From Liolophura sinensis (lineage: Eukaryota > Mollusca > Polyplacophora > Chitonida > Chitonidae), in NCBI RefSeq assembly GCF_032854445.1, contig NC_088307.1:4342001-4406000 (forward strand): a stretch of DNA of 64,000 nt, given 5' to 3'. The notes beneath the pieces are model-generated. The model had not been told where the DNA came from and did no database searches. It worked only from the letters and a program-made list of their open reading frames with translations. Position numbers and translations under genes: made by a program. Below, in pieces: positions 34,642 to 44,730 of the stretch. Position 1 is the stretch's first letter; each line of letters begins with the position of its first letter.

Positions 34642-35825
34642 CAAAGGCTTAGTATGGCTACACATACTCGAAAACTTAGTGGCTGCTTAGGGCAGTACTA
34701 AATTTATCATTGATTGCATACATGATACCATTTCCACAAAAGTACCACTACATGAATCACGATAGAACTGAACGCAGCTGACCCAGTCATGCGTAACTGT
34801 GGTGCTGGTTGGTTTGATGGTAATTAGTGCAGTTCCATGGTGCAGCAATGAGGTGCCGTGTTTGTACGCTGTCATTATCGTTTGGATAACATTAAACCTG
34901 ACAGCTCCAGCCATCTTGCTTGTGTAACACCAAAGTAGTTTGGAGATGTGGCTTGTAGTATGAGAAAACGAACTGAAATGTCACCAGAACAGTTTCATCA
35001 AATCAAAAATCAGATCAACTCCTTTTGATGCTTAAACTCACATTTTTTCACTAGGATATGATCCTACTTGTAAACAAACAATAAGAGATCTTTTTAAGAT
35101 CGATAGACTCTCAGAATCAGGCAAGCAGTGTAGCTTAAGTGTAAGCAACTTTTTAGGTGATATACAGTATTAACTTTGGCTCTCAAAACCCTGATGACTT
35201 GAAGACCAGAATTCGTTGTCTAAACAAGATGAGGCAGAAAATATGTGCAAAAGATCGATGTTGTTGTTGTTGTTATTGTTGCGTCAACAAGAGCGTGCTG
35301 ATATTAGGGCCATAATTAACCTGTACTCGTTGACTTGATCCTGCACTGCTTTACAGACCCTCATCCTGTCAACATGAATTGATGGATTTGTTATGTTCCA
35401 CCTGTTAAACATGTTGACTTCAGTCCACGATGATTGTGTGGTCATACAAGATCATTAGTAGAGACCTTAAACCATGCTTCTTTAATTTAAAGATCGTCCT
35501 GGGTTGGTATATATTGTAATCGATGGGTAACTTATCTCACCTAGATTAACACGAACCTTAAAGCAGTATTGTTCAGTCTTGCCATTTTCTCGATGACCGG
35601 GTAAACATGTTTGTTCAGGGTCATCACTTGTGCTTTCCAAAGAGAATGGTTTATATGTGGTCAGTTTCGTCAGCTTTGTATGTGAGTACCCAACTAATTA
35701 AATGTCATACATTTATTCATGGAGCCGTTCTAGAAAACCTTGTATACTTTGCTATATCATAACTGATTTCATGTAATTTCTGAATAATTGTCATAAATCA
35801 TACACCCTGAACTTTCTATTTTGTT
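34642..35825. other. No recognised gene
   Basis: A 75-codon minus-strand frame at 34687-34914 begins with ATG in a good context (AAGATGG) but matches no family I know. A (TTG)n microsatellite lies at 35258-35281. Nothing else is recognised. Confidence 0.4.
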
Positions 35826-36255
35826 CACATTAATCATAATGTCCTGCATGCATATGGCCATAGGAGGGGGAAGCTATTATACACATTAATGCTATATGCC
35901 AGGGGGGGATTTTACACATTAATGCTATATGCCGGGGGTGGGTGGGTGGGGGGGGGGGGGGGTGGTATTTTACACATTAATGCTATATAGCCATAGGACG
36001 GGGGTATTATACATATTAATGTTATATGGCCATGGCGGGGGGGTGTTATACTTATTAATGCTATACTGCCTGGGGGGAGGGTATTATACACATTAATGCT
36101 ATATGGCCATAGGAGGGGGGGGGTATTATACATATTAATGCTATATGGCCATAGGAGGGGGGGGGTATTATACACATTAATGCTATATGGCTATAGGAGG
36201 GGGGGTATTATACATATTAATGCTATATAGCCATGGGGGGATATTATACCTTAAT
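35826..36255 (+). repeat. G-rich minisatellite, ~44-bp unit, ~10 copies
   Basis: The unit combines CACATTAATGCTATATGGCC, ATAGGA, a G run of 5-17 bases and TATTATA. Length variation comes mainly from the G runs, the longest at about 35947-35962. Each unit adds a G run to the same strand, so the array could form several quadruplexes. Confidence 0.92.
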
Positions 36256-36323
36256 CATGTAAGCAGCATTACAGTTGGGAGCATTTAACTTTGAAACAAG
36301 AAATGAGTTGCAGTTTACATGTA

Positions 36324-36467
36324 TTCATTTATTTGGTTGGTGTTTTATGCCGTAATTAAGAATATTTTCAGTTGTGCGATAGCGGCCACTATTATGGTGG
36401 GAGGAAACCGGGCAGAGCCCAAGGGAAGCCCATGACCATCCGCAGGTTGTTGACAGACCGTCCCAAG
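36324..36467 (-). mobile_element. Family A SINE, 5'-truncated
   Basis: Minus-strand 3' half: TTATTTGGTTGGTGTTTTATGC, AAGAATATTTTCAGTTGTGCG, GCGGCCACTATTATGGTGGG, GGAAACCGGGCAGAGCCCA and CCATCCGCAGGTTGTTGACAG. It stops at CCGTCCCA, before the promoter region. Confidence 0.9.
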
Positions 36468-37339
36468 CATGAGGTTACAACTGTAGCAAAATGTACAATT
36501 CTCCCCCCTTTCATGGTTGTAACTGCAGATGATGTCATACAGAAGATGTGTGTCACTGGCTGTTTGTTTACCTGTTCTCAGTGACCCCCCAGCTCCCTAA
36601 GTAGTTCTAGGACCACTTCTGCAGTTCTAAAGAAGATAAAATGACGAAGTTTGGCTCAGCATCATGAGTCATCCGACACCCTTTATCTATCGCTTGGATG
36701 ATAAGGAGGTATAACACTTATGTGTGTGCCAGCAAATCCACTTTTATGAGGATTCTGTATTTCTCTCCAGCTGCGTTGTCGTTTTCATCTTTATTCACTA
36801 TGATATCGCTTGATTAATTAATTTGAGTGCAAGTTTATTAATCTCCAGACCACCATATAGTCCTGTGCCTGCAATCTGTTTGCTCTTTCATGTGCCTGTA
36901 AATCCAAGCTGTATCAGGGACTGAGTATAAATATCATACTGAGCATCAGGCCTCAATGAAACAAATATAGGTACTGTAAATCTTAAACCTTTTCAAGCAC
37001 TAAAGCAGGTTTTTCAGTGGAATCTGTGTGTGGAATTGTTATGAAAATGACCTTGAAAATGTTTTTGTCATTCAAAATATTAGTTGCAGAGGAAGTTGAA
37101 AGGTGGTAAAGTAAAATATTGAGGAAATAAATTAATTATTTCTACTGTTTAGGCAACACCAGTGATATGATATCTAGGGGGATCTTTTAGGGTGAATGAG
37201 CAAGTTTCATTACCAAAAATACAGCCTAATATTTTATGACCTTCATTTACCTCTAAAATGCACTCTTTCAGGTGAATTCGTAAGGCAGTACATAGGTATG
37301 TTTTGGTTTCAGTTGAACTGAAACTCTCTTGATGCATTC
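36468..37339. other. No gene seen
   Basis: AT-rich, with no recognised repeat or coding frame. Confidence 0.5.
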
Positions 37340-37430
37340 ACCATCCTGATTACATCTATTGTGTGATGAAATAAATGAAATGTTCTTGGGCAACAGCTTA
37401 AAACACAAATCAAATAAGTAAACAAATATA
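37340..37430 (+). mobile_element. Family A SINE tail remnant
   Basis: ACCATCCTGATTACATC, GATGAAATAAATGAAATGTTC, TTGGGCAACAGCTTAAAACA and CAAATCAAATAAGTAAACAA parallel the last 90 bp of family A. It is strongly diverged. Confidence 0.55.
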
Positions 37431-38817
37431 TAAATAACTTGAAATCATTCTCGATTGACGGATATGTTTATTGAACTTCACCAATGTCCATCATCAAAAC
37501 AGTGCTTTGTGGCCTATTAGTTCAAGTTAGTCAGGGAAAACTCTTAATTACAGCTTACCTATACAGGTGTGAGTGTATTCGAGTCATGTAAACTTGCAAA
37601 ATGTTTCTTAACAGGAATCACTGCTAATCTGTTCTTGCTGCTTATACGACATGTTATTGTGTTCGTTGCCCGCTGGCAGAGTATACATGTGCCTCCTGAG
37701 GGCATTAGGTACAGAAGTTATTGATCGCAGATTATCAGTCAATCAGTTTCTCATTGGCTTTATCCGGGTAAAATCTGTCAGAAAACTTGCATCTGTGACA
37801 TGTACGACGATAGTTCTGGGCTGAACAATCAGTGCACAAATTGTTCTACCTGTCAGTGTTAATTCCATTGTCTTTGAAAAAATCCTAGCTGTTATGAATG
37901 TGTCATGCTCAGTGCTACCGAATTGGAATATTTTGAAGCACACATCTGATCAACGGAGTCATTCAGTGCAGATAGCTTACCCTTTCTGAGAGTACTTTTC
38001 ACCTTTTTGGGTTTTGACATTTATGTCCCTGCGGATAGAAATTACTTCACGTAAGAAATGGTTTAGAGGATTATCATATTGACACATACGGAAATGCCCA
38101 AACTTGCCATGATGTGGAGGGAATGATGCTCCACTTTGATTATTCGGCCATTCATCATCGTTTGGAATTGGACGATGTATGCTATTGTACCCTTGTGAGC
38201 CAGAAAGCTGCAGTGGAGCGAATGATAGAGAATTCACTGCTTGTGCCACCCATATGCACCCAGAATCACCCTAAACTATCAGAAGGCCAGATGGTTTCAC
38301 GATAGACAATGTGACCTATGGACCAGTGGTCCCTTTTCTTCCTCTCACAGAGAAGATTGAATTGTTGAAGTCAGCGTGTTGACAAAGGCTATAATAATAC
38401 ATGAACTTCAGCAGTAGTCAGAATGTCGGGTCATTGAGTGTATTATGGTGATTTGCGTTAATGATGGGGTCATTTAGTGCACACATATTGTTCTCTTTGT
38501 ACTTGGGCCGGTAGCTATCACATGCTGATGTCAGACACATGAGAGAGAAAAACAAGAGAAGTGAAGGGTGAGGAATGCCTGGGGCTTGAGAAACACTACC
38601 ACCAAGGAAATCATCAATGTCAGTGTGGAGAGGCAAATGTTTTGGCTTTTGTATACCTTTCATTCTATCTGTTCCACAAAGAAGTATAGAGGGGATTCTT
38701 AGTATATGCATGGCTTCTCATTTGTTTCATAAGGACTTCATTCTTGTTGTTGATCTTTTTTTATTTTGAATCATTTCACTGATGCCTTGATTTCTTCATC
38801 TGAAGTTTCCACACCCT
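37431..38817. other. No gene seen
   Basis: Overlapping short open frames on both strands near 37977-38305 have no recognised product. No repeat is identified. Confidence 0.45.
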
Positions 38818-39043
38818 GTTTCCCCAATATTCCTTGTCCTGACTCTGCCCAGTATTACTTGTCCTGGCTCTGCCCAATATTTCCTGCTCTGGCTCTGCCC
38901 AATATTCCTTGTCCTATACCCAGTATTACTTGCCTTGGCTCTGCTCAGTATTCCTTGCCGTGGCTCTGCCCAATATTTCTTATCCTGGCTCTGCCCAGTA
39001 CTCCTTACCCTGACTCTGCCCAATACTCCTTGCCCTGGCTTAT
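38818..39043. repeat. Minisatellite, 25-bp unit, ~9 copies
   Basis: Units of the type TCTGCCCAATATTCCTTGTC followed by CTGGC, with scattered substitutions and one short unit near 38915. A related single word, TAATATTCCTTTCCC, just downstream (39079-39093) was the target of the next SINE. Confidence 0.9.
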
Positions 39044-39093
39044 ATACATACAACTGTCTTTATTTTCCTGGCCGTTTGTAATATTCCTTTCCC

Positions 39094-39362
39094 GGGGCCT
39101 CCGTGGCTCAGTTGGTTAAAGCGCTAGCGCAGCGTAATGACCCAGGAGTCTCTCACCAATGCGGTCACTGTGCGTTCAAGTCCAGCTCATGCTGGCTTCC
39201 TCTCCGGCCGTACAGGAGAAGGTCTGTCAGCAACCCGCGGATGGTCGTGGGTTTCCCCCGGGCTCTGCCCGGTTTCCACCCACCATAATGCTGGCCGTCG
39301 TCGTATAAGTGAAATATTCTTGAGTACGGCGCAAAACACCAATCAAAAAAAAAAAAAAAAAA
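39094..39362 (+). mobile_element. Family A SINE, full length, youngest-looking copy
   Basis: This is the reference copy for the family. It starts GGGGCCTCCGTGGCTCAGTT with box A TGGCTCAGTTGG (39104-39115), has the palindrome GCGCTAGCGC (39121-39130), box B GCGTTCAAGTCC (39171-39182), the body ending CATAATGCTGGCC and the tail TTGAGTACGGCGCAAAACAC then CAATC, and finishes in 18 A. It is flanked by a perfect 14-bp duplication, AATATTCCTTTCCC, at 39080-39093 and 39361-39374 (the first two A of the second copy merge with the poly-A). Intact promoter, poly-A and flanks indicate a recent insertion. Confidence 0.95.
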
Positions 39363-39588
39363 TATTCCTTTCCCTGATTATATGTCTGGCCACTGTGTAT
39401 TGTGATGTGATGGGATGTACATGTGGCGTGCCTTATATAGAGGTTCATTGCCCTGTACAGGAGTCCACATGTACTAGTTTTTCACAAAAATTATGTTACC
39501 TGTAATTGATATCAGTGAAGTGCACAAGAGACACTGATCAAAATAGATTCAGCAGGATAACCACTCAGGTTGTTGAAATTTTGTGAAG

Positions 39589-39837
39589 GTGCTTGAATGT
39601 TTGTAGAAAGTTGTTCGAGACTATGGAATGCTTGAATATTTGTAGAAAGGTGTTCGAGACAATGAAAGTGCTTGAATATTTGTAGAAAGGTGTTCGAGAC
39701 GATGGAAATGCTTGAATGTTTGTTGAAAGGTGTTTAAGACAATGAAAGTGCTTGGATATTTGTAGAAAGTTGTTTGAGACAATGAAAGTGCTTGAATATT
39801 TGTAGAAAGGTGTTCGAGACCATGAAAGTGCTTGAGA
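39589..39837. repeat. Minisatellite, 40-bp unit, ~6 copies
   Basis: Units of GTGCTTGAATATTTGTAGAA followed by AGGTGTTCGAGACAATGAAA, with a few substitutions each. The first unit is one base shorter. Confidence 0.93.
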
Positions 39838-40660
39838 CATGAGTTAGTGTGTATTGGGAAATGTACATGATCTTTGTCAGTGTTATAAATCGTATTGCAT
39901 TATGTTCGAATGGACTCATGATGAAACTGGTAAAATAACAGCCATTAAGCTCTGAATGAATGTTTGTGCTTCCAAAACTAAAATGTCTGAAAGAATGATG
40001 AAAAACATAGTGTTTTTTGTATGCTGAAGAGTTGGTGGAAGTTCTTGAACTCTTGATTCTGGACATCAAAAGCATCTGATGCAGGTGTTCTTCTAGCCGA
40101 TAGCCCTGTGCTAATAAACCTTTCATATTATATGGAATTGTTTCGGTGTTATGAGCACCAGTTGACTCCGAAATCAATAGAGAGGTCGTAGAGCAAATAA
40201 GGGCAGATAAAATTCGGACTGACTGGGTGTTTATGGCTTACATCACGTTCAGGGAAGCAAACATGAGGATATGGGGATTTTTCAGCAAGCTGTTGCACTA
40301 CGTGAAGCTTGTGCATTGATTAAGTTAATCAAACTTATCAGCAACGATGTAAGAGGTTTAAAAGCAATAATACAATAGACTAGGTAATTATACAGTTTGT
40401 GTTGGGTCTACAAACGTAATTACCTGTTAAGTGCGAGAGTATAAAGTTTGCCTCCATCGGATGTTCTATGTACGGCTTGACTAACAGGATCTGACTGGCG
40501 CAAGGTTATTCGGTACATCATGCATAAATTTGTTTAAATAAAGGTCAGCCCGTACATTTCACTGGCAGTTTGATCAGTTTCATATAAATATGACTAATAT
40601 TTTCTGCCACCAACCCTTATTTAGTGTTATTTATGAATTTTGTTTTTAATACACACATGC
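39838..40660. other. No gene seen
   Basis: AT-rich, with no repeat family or supported reading frame. Confidence 0.5.
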
Positions 40661-40725
40661 TGTTAATGTGCTTGCCTTCCAATCACTAAGACACACCAGG
40701 AGCTGGTTCAAACCCCATCTTTTAC
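40661..40725 (+). mobile_element. tRNA-derived SINE head (family C-like)
   Basis: TGTTAATGTGCTTGCCTTCC, then AATCACTAAGACACACC, then box B AGCTGGTTCAAACCCCATC, parallels the copies at 12523 and 31281. Box A has decayed to GTTAATG. Confidence 0.5.
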
Positions 40726-41199
40726 AAGGAATATAGACATTCCCCTGCTGTCACTATTCAAGAAGCCTTAGTGACAATAGGTGACATAGGCAGTGGAACC
40801 TGGGGTGCTTCAGGGTCGGGTGTGGTGGTTGTCTGCTGAAGCCTCCCCCTTCCCCTCCTGAAATTCAAGAGGGAGAGCTAAGCCCCCCTCGCCCCACCGC
40901 CCCGATTATAGTGTGTTTTTTTTTTCTATAAACCAAATGACATTTGCTGAGCGGGTTGCGTAACAGTGCTTAATAAATAAAGTCAACGTGCAGTTTATCT
41001 CTAATTTATCACAATTTTGTTCAGCAGAAATCACCTATACTGCATCTCCAGTGATATAAATGGCAAGAGCTAAATTTTAAGAATGTTTGATCGAAGCTTG
41101 TGTTGACTGTTTGTGTATTCTAATGGTGGCAGAAAGCCACATAAGATGTGTGTATGTATGGGTTTTATCTGCAAATAATTGCCAATAATTTACCCTGGG
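40726..41199. other. No gene seen; C-rich patch
   Basis: A C-rich tract at about 40843-40905 (runs of CCCCC) stands out from the AT-rich surroundings. Nothing else is recognised. Confidence 0.45.
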
Positions 41200-41252
41200 T
41201 ACAAAATTCTTGCCTATGGCATTAAACAACTAATCAAATAAATAAGTAAATT
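41200..41252 (+). mobile_element. Family A SINE tail remnant
   Basis: GTACAAAATTCTTGCCTATG, then GCATTAAACAACTAATCAAA and TAAATAAG, resembles the last 50 bp of family A. It is a short, old fragment. Confidence 0.45.
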
Positions 41253-41727
41253 TAATGTAAACAGATAATTTTGACTGTATTTTCACATCAGTTCCTGACA
41301 GCCCTTTTTAGGTTCATGTAAGCATTTTAAGGTCGTTTTATAAAGCAAAAGAAAGCAAAAGTTAACAGCATGAAAATTATGCGAAAAACTACTCAGACCA
41401 AGTGTTCTCGGCTGTGCTTACCTTAAACAATATACTTATAGCTTATATGTACCCATTACCCCAACTATCTTAAAGCTATGTATGTGTTATTAAATATTGT
41501 CATAAAATCCCACATCTACATGGAGTTCAATTAATTAGAGGTAAACTTCGTATTCATTAGGTGCTAATTTAGCAGAATAAACGGGTGTTGATTTCATTAA
41601 ATTTACAATCGTCTTTATAATGTGATAAAATATATAGACTTATACAGGACTAGGCAGATTAAGATTAGATTAAAATGGACCTTTGTGTACAGGAGAACCT
41701 CTCTTCTGAAGCTTTATGCTTATTATG

Positions 41728-41765
<38 letters not shown>

Positions 41766-42480
41766 TGTATATCTAGTTTTTGTTTTAAGTTAATGACTTG
41801 ATGATATGTATAACTGGTTAAGAAAATGTCCTATTCTAATGTTATATTTTTAATAGGAATGTAAGAGTGCTTTGAACATTTTTAATTAACAAGATCATCT
41901 TAAATGTCCTTATGCGTTTCTGCAAATAAGTCTATAATGTTTGTATAGTTCTGCCTTTTGATCAATGTGAAAGTGATATTTACAATTTTGATATCCTGTG
42001 TTGAAGAAAAGTGATGCCCATTATGCCTATTAAACATCGCTTTATTTGTTTATTTATTTGATTCATGTTTTGATGTTTGATTAGCTCATCCTGGCTAATC
42101 TGAATCAAAAGTAATCTCCAAAATGCATCAGGTGTAAGTGATTAGAGCAAAAAAAAATAGTCCAATAGAAATTTGTGTCCAGGGTAAGTGTTTCTCTGCA
42201 GTGCTTTTGTTTTTCTTTTTGTATATTGTATGGAATTGTATTTTTAAAGTTTACAAATTGGTTTTTGGTATAATTGCATGTTTTGCTACACACATATCCC
42301 GCTTGGATGATTTCATTTTTTTTTTTTAAACCAAATGGATTTCCCTGCAGGAAATAATAGTTTTATGCTGCGCTAATGCCTTATAGGCGAGGCAGATATT
42401 TTGTAGAGCTTTGTAAAAGGCTGGACAGGCATATTGGTCCAGGATACTTGCTAGAGCTATAACCCCCTGGGGTGGTATCT
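41253..42480. other. No gene seen; AT microsatellite
   Basis: AT-rich, with a (TA)n run at 41733-41762. The words TTATTTGATTCATGTTTTGATG at 42053-42074 may be a decayed family A tail on the minus strand. Confidence 0.45.
41733..41762. repeat. (TA)n microsatellite
   Basis: About 15 TA dinucleotides without interruption. Confidence 0.95.
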
Positions 42481-42494
42481 GATGCTATTACCCT

Positions 42495-42645
42495 GTGACA
42501 TGTCACTGTGGGAGGCGGTCTTCTTTAAGGCATGACCTCGGCGCCAGACCGGATGCGATTTATGTTTGTGTCCATGGCTGGAGAATGGCTGTCCACGTGA
42601 ACCAGCAGACACGTGGATGACATCACATGGTCTGGTGCTGGCGCC
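42495..42645. promoter_or_regulatory. Nested palindrome cluster with two CACGTG E-boxes
   Basis: A GC-richer 150-bp stretch contains three ordered symmetries. First, a perfect 12-bp palindrome GTGACATGTCAC (42495-42506). Second, an outer inverted pair, GGCGCCAGACC (42540-42550) against GGTCTGG-TGCTGGCGCC (42629-42645). Third, nested inside it, TCCACGTG (42592-42599) against CACGTGGA (42610-42617) with a 10-base loop. CACGTG is the canonical E-box for bHLH-type factors. A regulatory element, or a small foldback element, would explain the arrangement; neither is proven. Confidence 0.45.
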
Positions 42646-42650
42646 AAACA

Positions 42651-43963
42651 TGCCACTTGCTCTAATGTTTCAAATTGCAGATGTACCTGTTTGGGTGGCA
42701 AGGCTGTTTTACTCTTGGTATATGTTATTGAGTGGTGAGACTGTAAGGTACTTTAGAAAAACTAAATTATCGAGAAAAAAAAAAGTGGTAGTGGGTGTTA
42801 ATTATGCCGATCTATCGGCCGTCTTGAAATCAGTGTCTTCCCCAAAGCTTTTTGTGCGACACTTAAAAGTTGAAAGTGTGTGTAAAATATAACATGTATA
42901 TCATCTCACACACATGACGCAGGAAGCTTTTTCAGCCGGATTTCTATTACCTGGTTGTCCAATCATTTTATAAGAATCCCAGTGTTTATATATGTTGGAT
43001 TTTTTTTGTACTATTAAATTGACAATATTAAATCTCTGAGTTTTTTGTTGTTGTAATCCTGCAGATGCCATGTGTATGTTGCACGGTGGGCCTGTTCGTT
43101 TCTTTTTTTTCTGAGCTCTTTAATCCACATGTCACACGTGGAAACTTCATCATTAAATTTAATGATTTAGATCAAATTCATCTCACATTATAGGCTCATG
43201 TGATATCCAGTTCATTAAATGAGCAAGTCTGTATCTTCAGTTTTTTTTTACATTTACTTTGCAAAATTTCATTTGAATTTCTTATTTTAGAAACACTTCG
43301 AAGTAGGGGAAAAAAATGTTGTTGTTGAACATTGCCAAAAATATATCTTGACAATATTTTGTTGGAAGATTTTTTTGTTTGTTTTTTGTTAAGGTGTTCC
43401 ACACAAGTCAGTGCATGGTCTGTGTACTGGTGACAACATTGGATTTACCTCCCTTTGTTAAATACAGTAGTCTCTTCATCGCATGATGATAAAATTAGTT
43501 GGAATAAAAAAATTTTCATAACATTTTAAGATACCGATAACGTACATTGTGTTAGTTTTCTGATTTATTGATTTATATGTTTGATACTGTTACTCGGAAA
43601 TCAAAGACATTATGACTTCTTTTTTCATGTTTTTATGACATATTTTTTATTACATATTATGAGTTTTTTGGAAACTAAAATGTTCAGAGTAAAGCTGCAG
43701 TCTTTTCCTGGGAAATTTTCTTTTTGCAAATCGATCACTCCAAGTGTTCTCACAAACAAAAATAACACTCAATGTAGCATGCAACCAGTTCTCCATGTGT
43801 GATCTAAACAGTCTAATATAGACACTGGCACTGATCCTTACGCTGATCCCTGCATTCATCACATTGATACTTTCAGTTTAACTGAAAGGCAACCCATACC
43901 TGCAGAGCACACTGTATAGCCAGTATAAATGTCAAATCCCATGTGGGAGCACCTATATGCCCC
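42651..43963. other. No gene seen
   Basis: AT-rich with T-runs. Open frames of up to 108 codons (42566-42892) have no recognised product. Confidence 0.45.
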
Positions 43964-44220
43964 GGGGCATGGTTAGTATGCCAGCATGGTGCAGTGGCTC
44001 AGGAGCCTCTCAGAAATGTGGTCACTATGATTTCATTTCCAGCTCATGCTGGCTTTCTCTCTGGTCATACCTGGAAAGGTCTCCCAGCAACTTTCAGATT
44101 ATCATGGGTTATCATGGGTTTCCCCAGGCTCTGCCCAGTTTCAGTTCACTATAATGCTGGCAGTTTTTGTAGAAGCGAAATATTCTGGAGTACCGGAAAC
44201 ACCAATCAAATAAAGAAATA
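43964..44220 (+). mobile_element. Family A SINE, variant head, old
   Basis: Plus-strand copy with the head GGGGCATGGTTAGTATGCCA, shared in part with 4405-4652. Then come GCAGTGGCTCAGGAGCCTCTC, a decayed box B ATTTCATTTCC, GCTCATGCTGGCTTTCTC, a small local duplication TTATCATGGG x2 (44099-44119), CTATAATGCTGGC and the tail GAAACACCAATCAAATAAAG. Confidence 0.88.
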
Positions 44221-44254
44221 AATTTAAGTCCTTGTATAAAAGTAACTATTCTAG

Positions 44255-44583
44255 AGTCTGCTTCGGGAGTGGTAGATCCAGGTTCAATCCTGGGTCGAGT
44301 CGCACCTGAAACCTTAAGAGGAATTGTAACTTCCTTGCTTGGCATTCAACATGAAGGGGATAGTACAACGACTAGTTGACCCGTATCAGTATAATGGCTT
44401 GGGCGGGACGGCTTACTTGCCTCGGTAAAGCGACTCAGTGAAACAGCACTAGATAATAGAGCGGTGGAAAGCCATCCTGCAACAAGGAGGTACATTACAT
44501 TACATGCACTCTAAGGAGTCCTTTATCATCATATGACTGAAAAATTGTTAAGTATGGCGTTAAACCTCAAGCACTCACTCACC
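44255..44583 (+). mobile_element. Family B SINE, 5'-truncated, 7-bp TSD
   Basis: The best copy of family B. It begins within the tRNA-like head (GCTTCGGGAGTGGTAGATCC), with a T-arm CCAGG-TTCAAT-CCTGG. It continues through GTATCAGTATAATGGCTTGG, AAACAGCACTAGATAATAG, CAACAAGGAGGTACATTAC, CATGCACTCTAAGGAG, TCATATGACTGAAAAATTG and ends GGCGTTAAACCTCAAGCAC then TCACTCAC. ATTCTAG lies on both sides (44248-44254 and 44584-44590), a likely target duplication. It lies directly after a family A copy. Confidence 0.88.
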
Positions 44584-44677
44584 ATTCTAGCTTTATATTG
44601 CATGGAAACTGACCTACAGCTGTGACATCAGTTATATGTTGTCCTATCACCCTGAGTGTGTTCATTGATGGTTGTGT

Positions 44678-44680
<3 letters not shown>

Positions 44681-44727
<47 letters not shown>
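44681..44727. repeat. (AT)n microsatellite
   Basis: About 23 AT dinucleotides without interruption. A short minus-strand open frame with a run of Ile-Tyr here is a by-product. Confidence 0.95.
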
Positions 44728-44730
<3 letters not shown>

